Of a stretch of 5,744 nucleotides of DNA, positions 1 through 5,717 are shown in pieces. The first letter of the stretch is position 1; the number at the start of each line of letters is the position of its first letter. Under the pieces are notes generated by a model, which saw only the letters and a list, made by a program, of their open reading frames with translations, ran no database searches and was not told the origin of the DNA. Made by a program: the position numbers and the translations under genes. Origin of the DNA: Tannerella sp. (GTDB lineage Bacteria > Bacteroidota > Bacteroidia > Bacteroidales > Tannerellaceae); the NCBI GenBank assembly GCA_031279875.1, contig JAITHS010000037.1, forward strand, positions 1 to 5,744, written 5' to 3'.

Positions 1-220
1 AAAGTCCTTTGAAGAGTTCTTTTTTGCCGGAAAACATGGCGTCGAACGTCGATACCGTCAGCGATTTACCGAAACGGCGCGGGCGGGCGTAAAAATATAT
101 CACTCCGTTATCTATCAGAATAACCAAATACTCGGTTTTATCCACATAAACATAATTCCCTTCTCGGATTTTCTCAAATGTCTGTATGCCTATCGGCAAT
201 TTTCTCGGTTTTGTTTCCAT
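1..220 (-). CDS. AAA-ATPase-like / PD-(D/E)XK nuclease family protein, N-terminal part
   Basis: This gene runs off the left edge; 73 codons are visible, starting with the ATG whose complement is at 218-220. The visible protein has the signature of the AAA-ATPase-like domain (DUF1703, Pfam AAA-ATPase_like): [14 protein letters not shown] at residues 8-20, [10 protein letters not shown] around 23-32, and the P-loop-like RPRRFGKSL at 46-54 with G51, K52 and S53. It then continues into the usual helix ending in ...GKKELFKGL. Full-length relatives are roughly 500-600 aa and usually end in a PD-(D/E)XK nuclease-like domain, which would lie outside this window. The family is greatly expanded in Bacteroidota; its biological role is not settled, and a link to mobile elements or DNA processing is only inference. 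It is transcribed divergently from hpt. A missing C-terminus here is only the window boundary; nothing visible suggests a broken gene. Confidence 0.88.
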   Translation of the reverse strand, partial: METKPRKLPIGIQTFEKIREGNYVYVDKTEYLVILIDNGVIYFYARPRRFGKSLTVSTFDAMFSGKKELFKGL

Positions 221-248
221 TTGCAAATAATTTTTTTATTAACACCTG

Positions 249-256
249 CAAAGATA
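249..256 (-). promoter_or_regulatory. Bacteroidota -7 box for the AAA-ATPase-like gene
   Basis: Read on the minus strand this is TATCTTTG, a full match to the TAnnTTTG element, followed by GC. It sits 28 bases upstream of the start codon, giving a short leader of about 20 nt. No TTTG is present at the expected -33 distance. That position is occupied by the first of the 14-bp DnaA-box-like repeats, so a protein bound there would overlap the promoter. Confidence 0.6.
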
Positions 257-270
257 CGAATTTTTTTTTA

Positions 271-312
271 TTTTGTGGATAACGTTTTGTGGATAACGTT
301 TTGTGGGTAACG
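271..312. repeat. Three tandem 14-bp repeats, each with a DnaA-box-like 9-mer
   Basis: The unit TTTTGTGGATAACG occurs at 271-284 and 285-298 without a mismatch, and at 299-312 with one change (TTTTGTGGGTAACG). Each unit contains TGTGGATAA (274-282, 288-296) or TGTGGGTAA (302-310). The reverse complement of the first is TTATCCACA, the classical high-affinity DnaA box, so two boxes are perfect and the third has one mismatch, all pointing the same way. The array is flanked on its left by a very A/T-rich stretch (221-270) and lies between two divergent promoters, overlapping the expected -33 region of the minus-strand one. Candidate roles are DnaA-controlled transcription, DnaA titration, or part of a replication origin. 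A neutral slippage expansion remains possible. Confidence 0.85.
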
Positions 313-335
313 AACCGAACATTGCGTCAATGTAT

Positions 336-366
336 TTTGCCGTTTTGAAAAAAATAACTACCTTTG
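336..366 (+). promoter_or_regulatory. Bacteroidota-type promoter for hpt-adk-obgE
   Basis: A -33 element TTTG at 336-339 and a -7 element TACCTTTG at 359-366 are separated by exactly 19 bases, which fits the major sigma factor consensus of this phylum. Transcription would begin near 373, leaving a leader of roughly 20 nt before the hpt ATG at 394. It is the only good promoter seen ahead of the three-gene operon. Confidence 0.8.
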
Positions 367-393
367 CGGGCGTAAAAATGTAAAAAACAGGCT

Positions 394-930
394 ATGCAGC
401 AAATAAAACTTCATGATAAATGGTTTGAACCGTATATCAGCGAGGCACAAATTGTTGAGGCTGTGGCGCGGATTGCAGGCGCTATCAGACGTGATATGGA
501 AGGTAAGAATCCGCTTTTTGTGGGGGTTCTTAACGGTGCTTTCATGTTTGTTGCCGAACTGATGAAGCATTTGCCGCCGGACAGCGAACTGACTTTTGCC
601 GCTTACTCGTCGTATCATGGCATGAAGTCGGAAGGCACAGTGCGCGAACTCTTGCCGATACGCGGCAATGTTAAAGACAGACCGGTAATATTGCTTGAAG
701 ATGTGATAGACACCGGTTTAACGATGTGGTATGTTATGAACCTGCTGCGCGAAAGAGGAGCTGCCGACGTTAAATTGGCAACAATGCTGCTCAAACCCGC
801 CGCACTGCAATGCGACCTCAAACCCGATTACGTCGGATTGGAGATAGGAAACGATTTTATTACCGGCTTCGGTCTCGATTACAACGGACTGGGGCGTAAT
901 ACGCGAGATATTTACAAAGTAGTTATTTAA
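394..930 (+). CDS. hpt: Hypoxanthine (guanine) phosphoribosyltransferase
   Basis: This 178-aa protein is a type I phosphoribosyltransferase of purine salvage, converting hypoxanthine or guanine plus PRPP to IMP or GMP in the cytoplasm. The PRPP-binding motif VILLEDVIDTGLT lies at residues 98-110 with the acidic pair E102/D103 and D106-T107-G108. GVLNGAFMF at 44-52 is the upstream loop around the pyrophosphate site. LLKPAAL at 132-138 supplies the purine-contacting lysine K134, and GFGLDYNGLGRN at 158-169 is the C-terminal Mg/PRPP motif with D162 and R168. The length matches the family. The segment EIGNDF (150-155) has Gly where relatives commonly have Pro (IPN/IPD), a minor departure. An ATG at 378 is followed directly by a stop codon, so 394 is the right start. 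It is the first gene of the operon, 13 nt before adk. Confidence 0.95.
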   Translation: MQQIKLHDKWFEPYISEAQIVEAVARIAGAIRRDMEGKNPLFVGVLNGAFMFVAELMKHLPPDSELTFAAYSSYHGMKSEGTVRELLPIRGNVKDRPVILLEDVIDTGLTMWYVMNLLRERGAADVKLATMLLKPAALQCDLKPDYVGLEIGNDFITGFGLDYNGLGRNTRDIYKVVI

Positions 931-943
931 ACTAAAAATTTAT

Positions 944-1525
944 ATGTTAAATATAGTAATTTTCGGCGCTCCCGGTTCGGGAAAAGGAACACAAAGCGAT
1001 TTGCTGAAAAAACATTATGACCTTGCTCACATCTCTACCGGCGACGTGCTGCGTGCCGAGATGAAAGCTGAAACCGAACTCGGCAAAATTGCCAAAGGCT
1101 TTATAGACAAGGGACAACTCGTTCCCGATGAACTCATCTGCGAGATGCTCGACAAAAAAGTCGAGACGCTCAAAGGCGCCAAAGGCATCATCTTCGACGG
1201 CTTCCCGCGCACTGTGCCGCAAGCGGAAGAGTTAGACAAGATACTCCGCAAACACGGTACGGAAATAACTGTGCTGCTCGATTTGCAGGTCGGCGACGAA
1301 GAACTCGTTATCCGTCTTATCGAAAGAGGCAAGATTTCGGGACGCTCCGATGATAACGAAGAAACAATTCAGGCACGCCTCAAAGTTTATCATACCCAAA
1401 CAGCACCATTAGCCGAATACTATAAAGCCAAAGGCAAACACCTGATTATAAATGGAATAGGAGCGATAGAGGAAATATTTGCGGGCATAAAACAAAAAGT
1501 CGAATTATGGAATCAAACTTCGTAG
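944..1525 (+). CDS. adk: Adenylate kinase, short-LID type
   Basis: This 193-aa cytoplasmic enzyme interconverts ATP + AMP and 2 ADP. The P-loop GAPGSGKGT is at residues 8-16, STGDVLR at 31-37 starts the AMP-binding region, and DGFPRT at 85-90 is the adenylate kinase signature. The stretch [19 protein letters not shown] (128-146) contains the catalytic arginines and only a short LID loop in place of the roughly 30-residue LID with or without zinc cysteines seen in long forms. That explains the length below 200 aa and is normal for Bacteroidota. It follows hpt by 13 nt. Its last 19 nt overlap the start of obgE in another frame, so translation of the two is probably coupled. Hpt makes nucleotide monophosphates from salvaged bases, so the pair is a sensible metabolic neighbour set. 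Confidence 0.97.
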   Translation: MLNIVIFGAPGSGKGTQSDLLKKHYDLAHISTGDVLRAEMKAETELGKIAKGFIDKGQLVPDELICEMLDKKVETLKGAKGIIFDGFPRTVPQAEELDKILRKHGTEITVLLDLQVGDEELVIRLIERGKISGRSDDNEETIQARLKVYHTQTAPLAEYYKAKGKHLIINGIGAIEEIFAGIKQKVELWNQTS

Positions 1526-2574
1526 ATTACGTCAAGATATACTGCTCTTCGGGAAAGGGAGGCAAAGGCTCATCCCATTTTCGACGGGCTAAATATATCC
1601 CGAAAGGCGGTCCAGACGGCGGCGACGGCGGCAGAGGCGGACACGTCTATCTGCGTTGCAACCGAAACCTCTGGACTTTGCTGCACTTAAAATTCGAACG
1701 CCACGTGATAGCCACTCCGGGCGACGCCGGTAGCGCCAAAGGCAGCACCGGTAAAGACGGTGTAGACCGATACATAGAAGTACCCTGCGGCACAACGGTA
1801 CACGACGCCGACACAGGCGCTTTTATCTGCGACGTAACCGAAGACCGACAAGTCGTAAGGCTTCTCAAAGGCGGCAAAGGCGGATGGGGCAATATTCACT
1901 TCAAAACATCTACCAATCAAGCGCCACGATACTCTCAACCCGGAGAACCGTCGGAAGAACGCAATGTCATACTGCAACTCAAACTGCTTGCCGACGTCGG
2001 TCTGGTAGGCTTTCCCAATGCCGGCAAATCAACCCTCCTGTCGGTCGTTACAGCCGCCAAACCAAAGATAGCCGACTATCCCTTTACCACTCTCGAACCC
2101 AATCTCGGCATCGTCAAATATCGCGACAACAGATCGTTTGTTATGGCAGACATACCCGGAATAATCGAAGGCGCCAGCGACGGCAAAGGTCTGGGAATCA
2201 GATTTTTACGACACATAGAGCGTAACTCGCTGCTACTCTTCATGCTACCCGCCGACAGCAAAAACGTCAAAAAAGAATACGAAATCCTAAGCGCCGAATT
2301 AGAAAAATACAACCCCGATTTGGCATGGAAAAACCGCGTAATAGCAATCTCCAAGTCAGACCTTCTTGACGAAAAAAGCAAAACCGCCTTATCCCGCAAA
2401 CTGCCGTCTAAAATCCCGTCCGTCTTCATCTCATCGGTAGCAGGGCTGGGAATCGACCGCCTCAAAGATGTTTTGTGGGACGAACTCAACAGAGAAAATT
2501 TTGAAGATAAAGAAAAAATTATCAGAAAAAACTTGGAAATAAAAAAAAATGATTATATTTGCACCGAATTTTAA
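1507..2574 (+). CDS. obgE: Obg family GTPase (ribosome assembly/stress)
   Basis: Obg/CgtA GTPases bind the 50S subunit late in assembly and connect ribosome status to growth and the stringent response. The 355-aa protein starts with the glycine-rich Obg fold (residues about 1-158, with [12 protein letters not shown] at 34-45 and KGGKGGWGN at 121-129). The G domain follows: G1 GFPNAGKST 168-176, G2 threonines in PFTTLEPN near 194-195, G3 DIPG 215-218, G4 SKSD 282-285 and G5 SSVAG 309-313. G4 has Ser in place of the usual Asn of NKxD; I recall this from other Bacteroidota Obg proteins, so it is probably lineage-typical. There is no C-terminal OCT domain, only a short charged tail (about 326-355). 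The start ATG lies inside adk. The last codons also form a promoter box for the next gene. Confidence 0.96.
   Translation: MESNFVDYVKIYCSSGKGGKGSSHFRRAKYIPKGGPDGGDGGRGGHVYLRCNRNLWTLLHLKFERHVIATPGDAGSAKGSTGKDGVDRYIEVPCGTTVHDADTGAFICDVTEDRQVVRLLKGGKGGWGNIHFKTSTNQAPRYSQPGEPSEERNVILQLKLLADVGLVGFPNAGKSTLLSVVTAAKPKIADYPFTTLEPNLGIVKYRDNRSFVMADIPGIIEGASDGKGLGIRFLRHIERNSLLLFMLPADSKNVKKEYEILSAELEKYNPDLAWKNRVIAISKSDLLDEKSKTALSRKLPSKIPSVFISSVAGLGIDRLKDVLWDELNRENFEDKEKIIRKNLEIKKNDYICTEF
2554..2561 (+). promoter_or_regulatory. -7 box inside the obgE 3' end, for the winged-helix gene
   Basis: TATATTTG matches TAnnTTTG completely and is followed by GC, as at the other promoters in this window. The -33 region is weak (CTTG at 2532-2535, 18 bases upstream). 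Transcription would start near 2568, inside the obgE stop region and about 18 nt before the ATG at 2586. The gene could also be read through from obgE, since no terminator is visible between them. Confidence 0.55.
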
Positions 2575-2585
2575 ATATTACAATT

Positions 2586-2789
2586 ATGTCAACAGAATCA
2601 ATTGGTACGGCAGCCGGAGCCGTTTGGACAGCGTTAAGCACTTCCGGTAAAATGTCTGTTAAAGACCTCAAAAAGGCTACTAAAATCAAGACCGACAAAA
2701 TCATCTTCTCGGCTATAGGATGGCTTGCCAAAGAAGGCAAACTCGTCTTTGAAGAAAAAGATGACGACCTCATTGTCTGGCTTGCATGA
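2586..2789 (+). CDS. Small winged-helix protein (DUF2582-like)
   Basis: The 67-aa product resembles the small winged helix-turn-helix family that Pfam calls DUF2582, common in Bacteroidota and some archaea. Visible pattern: IGTAAGAVWTALS at residues 6-18 (helix 1), KMSVKDLKKATKI at 22-34 (helix 2), KIIFSAIGWLAKEGKL at 38-53 (recognition helix) and FEEKDDDLIVWLA at 55-67 (beta wing). The family usually runs 65-80 aa, so the protein is complete. The ATG at 2586 is preferred over a TTG at 2559: that codon lies within the -7 promoter box, and the extra nine residues match nothing in the family. No effector domain or metal-binding cysteines are present. Its function is unknown; DNA binding is an inference from the fold. 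Confidence 0.85.
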   Translation: MSTESIGTAAGAVWTALSTSGKMSVKDLKKATKIKTDKIIFSAIGWLAKEGKLVFEEKDDDLIVWLA

Positions 2790-2793
2790 CAAC

Positions 2794-2817
2794 CTTTCAG
2801 ACAGTCTTTCAGACCGT
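2794..2817. repeat. Two-copy 12-bp direct repeat
   Basis: CTTTCAGACAGT (2794-2805) is followed at once by CTTTCAGACCGT (2806-2817), one mismatch. It lies five bases beyond the winged-helix stop codon. A 9-base odd palindrome, AGACAGTCT, spans 2799-2807. It may be an operator or a chance duplication; it is too weak and too poor in following T residues to be called a terminator. The rest of the 113-bp gap is A/T-rich and leads into the next promoter. Confidence 0.5.
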
Positions 2818-2876
2818 ATTTTGAAAAATTATTGAAAAAAAATTGCTTAAAAATTTTTTTTTACAATAATTATATA

Positions 2877-2884
2877 TACTTTTG
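2877..2884 (+). promoter_or_regulatory. -7 box for the coiled-coil/zapA/rny operon
   Basis: TACTTTTG fits TAnnTTTG and is followed by GCGCCC. The -33 position (about 2854-2857) is TTTT inside a T-run and not TTTG. The upstream 40 bases are almost pure A/T, which may act as an UP-like element. The ATG at 2903 lies 18 nt downstream of the box, giving a very short leader, similar in scale to those at the hpt and winged-helix promoters. Confidence 0.65.
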
Positions 2885-2902
2885 CGCCCAATTTGGTAGA
2901 AA

Positions 2903-3196
2903 ATGATTGAAAAAGATATTAATCTGTTAGCAGTTTTTGAAGAAAATATCAACGAGATTGTTGCCCTTAACGAAAAGACACAACGTCGCGTCAAAGAACT
3001 GGAAAAAACTCTGACAGAGAAAGAAAATACAATTAAGAATCTCAATCTGACAGTTAAAGAACTTTCTGCCAAATATACTAACTTGCTTGCAGCCAAGCAA
3101 CTATCCGCACACGCAGACGGAATAGCTGATGTACGCAAACAGGTTATCAAATTAGTGCGGGAAGTGGATAGTTGTATTGCTCTTATAAACAGATAG
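2903..3196 (+). CDS. Coiled-coil protein upstream of ZapA, possible ZapB-like partner
   Basis: The 97-aa product is predicted mostly as one long helix. Residues about 12-68 are rich in Glu, Lys, Leu and Ile in heptad-like order (VKELEKTLTEKENTIKNLNL at 30-49), and there is no signal peptide or membrane segment. The C-terminus DVRKQVIKLVREVDSCIALI (76-95) resembles a motif I recall from the small coiled-coil proteins that precede zapA in other Bacteroidota, of the form ...LVREVDKCIALLN. The gene ends two bases before the zapA ATG, so the two are almost certainly co-transcribed and translationally coupled. In Gammaproteobacteria ZapA works with the small coiled-coil protein ZapB; a similar role here is inference from shape, size and position only. 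It is tightly linked to zapA and rny. Confidence 0.85.
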   Translation: MIEKDINLLAVFEENINEIVALNEKTQRRVKELEKTLTEKENTIKNLNLTVKELSAKYTNLLAAKQLSAHADGIADVRKQVIKLVREVDSCIALINR

Positions 3197-3198
3197 TT

Positions 3199-3504
3199 AT
3201 GACAGAAACATTGCAAGTCATGTTAGAACTCGGCAACGAAGGCAAGAAATATCCTGTCACGATAAATGCAGACGAAGAAGAGTTAGTACGGAAAGCAGCA
3301 GCGCAGTTAAAAGAAAAAATCCTCAACTGGAGGCTCAAATTTTCCGAAAAAGTCTTATCCGACGAAGAACTTATGGCTCTCGTAGCGCTCGACATCGCTA
3401 TCAGCCATTTGAGACTCGAAAAGCAAATAGATACTGACGCCGTAATGTCAAAGATAGAAACCCTCAACAAAAAGTTGAAAGGCTTACTTTTATTTTATAA
3501 CTAA
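3199..3504 (+). CDS. zapA: Cell division protein ZapA
   Basis: ZapA is a small cytoplasmic protein that bundles FtsZ filaments and stabilises the division ring. The 101-aa product has the two-part ZapA layout: an N-terminal beta-rich head (VMLELGNEGKKYPVTINADEEELVRKAA, about residues 7-34) and a long helix that mediates dimer/tetramer formation (about 56-98). The segment ELMALVALDIAISHLRLEK (57-75) matches the conserved core of that helix. Length is normal for the family. The ATG at 3199 gives the expected N-terminus; a TTG at 3172 in the same frame lies inside the upstream gene and would add nine unrelated residues. It follows the coiled-coil gene by 2 nt and precedes rny by 15 nt, an order that is common in Bacteroidota. 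Confidence 0.87.
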   Translation: MTETLQVMLELGNEGKKYPVTINADEEELVRKAAAQLKEKILNWRLKFSEKVLSDEELMALVALDIAISHLRLEKQIDTDAVMSKIETLNKKLKGLLLFYN

Positions 3505-3519
3505 ATTATACACAACAAA

Positions 3520-5049
3520 ATGGAAATCGTAATAAGTATTGGAGCCTTTATTGCAGGAGGCATAGTAGCATGGATTATTATCAAAATGCTGTCGAAATCA
3601 AGCAAAGAAAAACGGCTTAAAGAAATTGAACTTGAGACAGAGGTCTTTAAGAAAAACAAGATGCTTGAAGTGAAGGAAAAATTTATTCAACTCAAAGCAG
3701 AACTTGAAAAACAAGTTGCCATACGCAATTCGAAGATTCAGACCGGTGAATCCAAACTCAAACAGCGTGAAACGGCTTTTACCCAGCGACAGGAAGACTT
3801 GCAACGTAAAAACGTAGAAGTTGACGCCATAAGAGAAAACCTGCAAACGCAACTTGCAATAGTCGAAAAGAAACGTCAAGACCTCGAAAATGCGCATCGT
3901 CGCGAAGTAGAACAACTCGAAACCATCGCCGGTATCTCAGCAAAAGAAGCCCGCGACAGATTAGTCGAATCACTCAAAGACGAAGCCAAATCCGACGCTA
4001 CCGCCTATGTCAACGAGATAATGGAAGAAGCCAAGATGACGGCAAACATGGAAGCGAAAAAAATCATCGTACAATCGATACAGCGCGTCGCCAGCGAAAC
4101 GGCTATCGAAAACTCCGTGTCGGTTTTCCCCATCGAAAACGACGAAATCAAAGGGCGTATCATCGGACGCGAAGGACGCAACATACGCGCATTAGAAGCC
4201 GCTACCGGTATCGAAATCATCGTTGACGATACCCCAGAAGCTATCGTCCTGTCCGGCTTCGACCCCGTACGCCGCGAGATAGCACGTTTAGCACTGCACC
4301 AGTTAGTACAAGACGGACGCATCCACCCCGCACGCATCGAAGAAGTAGTCTCAAAAGTAAGAAAACAGGTAGAAGAAGAAATCATCGAAACAGGCAAACG
4401 TACCGCAATTGACCTCGGTGTTCACGGGCTACACCCCGACCTTATCCGCCTTGTCGGCAAAATGAAATACCGCTCGTCTTACGGACAAAACCTGCTCCAG
4501 CACGCCCGCGAAACAGCTAACCTCTGCGCTATCATGGCGTCGGAATTAGGACAAAACCCAAAAAAAGCCCGCCGAGCAGGACTTCTCCACGACATCGGCA
4601 AAGTCCCCGACGACCAGCCCGAATTGCCGCACGCTATACTCGGTATGAACCTCTGCGAGAAATACAAAGAGAAACCAGACATCTGCAACGCCGTCGGCGC
4701 TCACCACGACGAAATAGAGATGCAAACAATGATAGCCCCTATCGTACAGGTCTGCGACGCTATCTCAGGCGCACGCCCGGGCGCACGCCGCGAAATAGTA
4801 GAAGCATATATAAAACGCCTCAAAGACCTCGAAAACCTTGCCAGAGCATACCCCGGCGTTGTCAACACCTACGCTATCCAAGCCGGTCGTGAACTGCGCG
4901 TCATCGTAGGAGCCGACCAGATTGACGACAAGTCCGTAGAAAGCCTCTCAAACGAAATCGCCAAAAAGATACAAGACGAAATGACATACCCCGGTCAAGT
5001 CAAAATAACGGTCATCCGCGAAACACGTGCCGTAAGTTATGCGAAATAA
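3520..5049 (+). CDS. rny: Ribonuclease Y
   Basis: RNase Y is a membrane-anchored endoribonuclease that starts bulk mRNA decay, often taking the place of RNase E. The 509-aa protein shows every expected part. An N-terminal membrane segment lies at residues about 3-22 ([20 protein letters not shown]), followed by a long charged coiled coil at about 27-190. A KH RNA-binding domain has [10 protein letters not shown] at 214-223 (GREG loop 216-219). The metal-dependent HD domain has H328 (LLQHARE), HDIGK at 357-361 with H357/D358, H371 (PELPHA), AHHDE at 394-398 and D413 ([13 protein letters not shown]). The C-terminal [21 protein letters not shown] (441-461) is the family's conserved tail. Length matches the family (about 510-520). 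It closes the coiled-coil-zapA-rny operon. A truncated phosphoesterase frame overlaps its stop. Confidence 0.98.
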   Translation: MEIVISIGAFIAGGIVAWIIIKMLSKSSKEKRLKEIELETEVFKKNKMLEVKEKFIQLKAELEKQVAIRNSKIQTGESKLKQRETAFTQRQEDLQRKNVEVDAIRENLQTQLAIVEKKRQDLENAHRREVEQLETIAGISAKEARDRLVESLKDEAKSDATAYVNEIMEEAKMTANMEAKKIIVQSIQRVASETAIENSVSVFPIENDEIKGRIIGREGRNIRALEAATGIEIIVDDTPEAIVLSGFDPVRREIARLALHQLVQDGRIHPARIEEVVSKVRKQVEEEIIETGKRTAIDLGVHGLHPDLIRLVGKMKYRSSYGQNLLQHARETANLCAIMASELGQNPKKARRAGLLHDIGKVPDDQPELPHAILGMNLCEKYKEKPDICNAVGAHHDEIEMQTMIAPIVQVCDAISGARPGARREIVEAYIKRLKDLENLARAYPGVVNTYAIQAGRELRVIVGADQIDDKSVESLSNEIAKKIQDEMTYPGQVKITVIRETRAVSYAK

Positions 5050-5656
5050 GTTACGCGATGTGGGAGTAGATTCCAACAACATGCCGTCGCTTACTAACGC
5101 AACATACGAACTTGTGTCGCCGCATGGCGTTAAGTTTCTTTTCCTTGTGCTGGAGTTTGCACCGCGAGACGAAATTATAGAATGGGCTAAATCAATTATT
5201 AATAAGGACAAATATGCTGATTATAAGGTTATTCTGCTTACTCACTCGTACATGAGCGCCGACAATAACCATATCAAAGAAGAAAACTACAAATTGTCAG
5301 GCCCAAACTTCGGCGCTGCTGTTTTCGAAAAATTAGTTAAACCGTCAAAAAATATCTGTTTGGTTCTTGCCGGACATATCGGAGCGCCTAATGATGAACG
5401 TAAACACCTTGCTTTCCGTACCGACGTCAATGCGGCCGGAAAAAAAGTACGACAAATGGTATTCAACGCTCAAGCTCTCGGTGGCGGCTGGCACGGTAAC
5501 GGCGGCGACGGCTGGCTTCGTATCCTCGAATTTCTTCCCGACGGCAAAACAATCAATGTTAAAACTTTCTCTCCCCTCTTTGCCGTTTCGCCCACAACAC
5601 AGCAATTCGCATGTCGCACAGCCGACTATGATGAGTTTAGTTTTGAGATAGATTAA
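5039..5656 (+). pseudogene. C-terminal remnant of a calcineurin-like phosphoesterase
   Basis: The open frame encodes 205 aa from an ATG that overlaps the rny stop by 11 nt. From about residue 20 (NATYELVSPHGVKFLFLVLEFAPRDEIIEWA) it follows the C-terminal half of Bacteroidota metallophosphoesterases. THSYM with H69 and LVLAGHIG with G112/H113 are the late metal-site motifs, and GNGGDGWLRILEF (153-165) plus INVKTFSP (172-179) form the closing strands. The N-terminal half, which should carry DxH, GDxxD/N and GNH(D/E), is absent, and there is no signal peptide. The upstream sequence is rny in another frame, so the missing part cannot be restored by a simple frameshift. No stop or frameshift interrupts what remains. 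A catalytically active enzyme is unlikely. An ATG at 5081 is an alternative start if it is translated. It could still be expressed as an rny-coupled short protein. Confidence 0.75.
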
Positions 5657-5672
5657 ATTTTCACTATCTTTG
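5642..5672 (+). promoter_or_regulatory. Full-consensus Bacteroidota promoter at the 3' end of the phosphoesterase remnant
   Basis: TTTG at 5642-5645 and TATCTTTG at 5665-5672 are separated by exactly 19 bases, the same geometry as the hpt promoter, and are followed by GCGC. The -33 element lies in the final codons of the phosphoesterase frame. The predicted start near 5679 lies only a few bases before the hairpin at 5685-5717. The product would therefore be a terminated RNA of about 40 nt, or an attenuated leader for a gene to the right of the window. Confidence 0.65.
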
Positions 5673-5684
5673 CGCTAATCAAAA

Positions 5685-5717
5685 AAAAAGCAGTTCGTAT
5701 CGCTCGAACTGCTTTTT
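5685..5717. terminator. Bidirectional intrinsic terminator
   Basis: GCAGTTCG (5690-5697) pairs perfectly with CGAACTGC (5705-5712) around the 7-nt loop TATCGCT. Five A-T pairs (5685-5689 with 5713-5717) extend the stem. On the plus strand the stem is followed by five T; on the minus strand it is followed by nine (complement of 5681-5689). It should end transcripts from the left, including the rny operon, and would serve even better for a convergent gene coming from the right. Confidence 0.88.

Noticed and set aside
138..146. A fourth exact DnaA box, TTATCCACA, in the opposite orientation
   Set aside because: It encodes the conserved YVDK of the AAA-ATPase-like family, so its presence is explained by coding. 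It could still add to the nearby array, but I do not count it.
1606..1640. GGC-rich repetitive stretch in obgE
   Set aside because: It encodes the glycine-rich loops of the Obg fold ([12 protein letters not shown]), so codon composition explains it.
1884..2225. Second open frame within obgE on the plus strand, and many long antisense frames across hpt, adk, obgE, zapA and rny
   Set aside because: They are shadows of well-supported genes: compositionally odd translations, no recognisable domain and no promoter of their own.
2559..2585. TTG start extending the winged-helix protein by nine residues
   Set aside because: The codon overlaps the -7 promoter box and the obgE stop region, and the added residues do not match the family. 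ATG at 2586 is better.
2835..2861. A-run and T-run that could pair as a 10-bp hairpin upstream of the coiled-coil gene
   Set aside because: All pairs are A-T, so the stem would be weak. The stretch is better explained as the A/T-rich upstream part of the promoter at 2877-2884.
3172..3198. TTG start extending ZapA by nine residues into the upstream gene
   Set aside because: The ATG at 3199 gives the normal ZapA N-terminus; the extension is read from the coiled-coil gene in another frame.
3505..3519. Possible 6S RNA site, since zapA neighbours ssrS in Gammaproteobacteria
   Set aside because: Only 15 nt separate zapA and rny, and no other gap in the window has the long bulged hairpin of 6S RNA.
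5367..5651. 94-aa overlapping frame inside the phosphoesterase remnant
   Set aside because: The protein resembles nothing known to me, while the longer frame matches the phosphoesterase family throughout.
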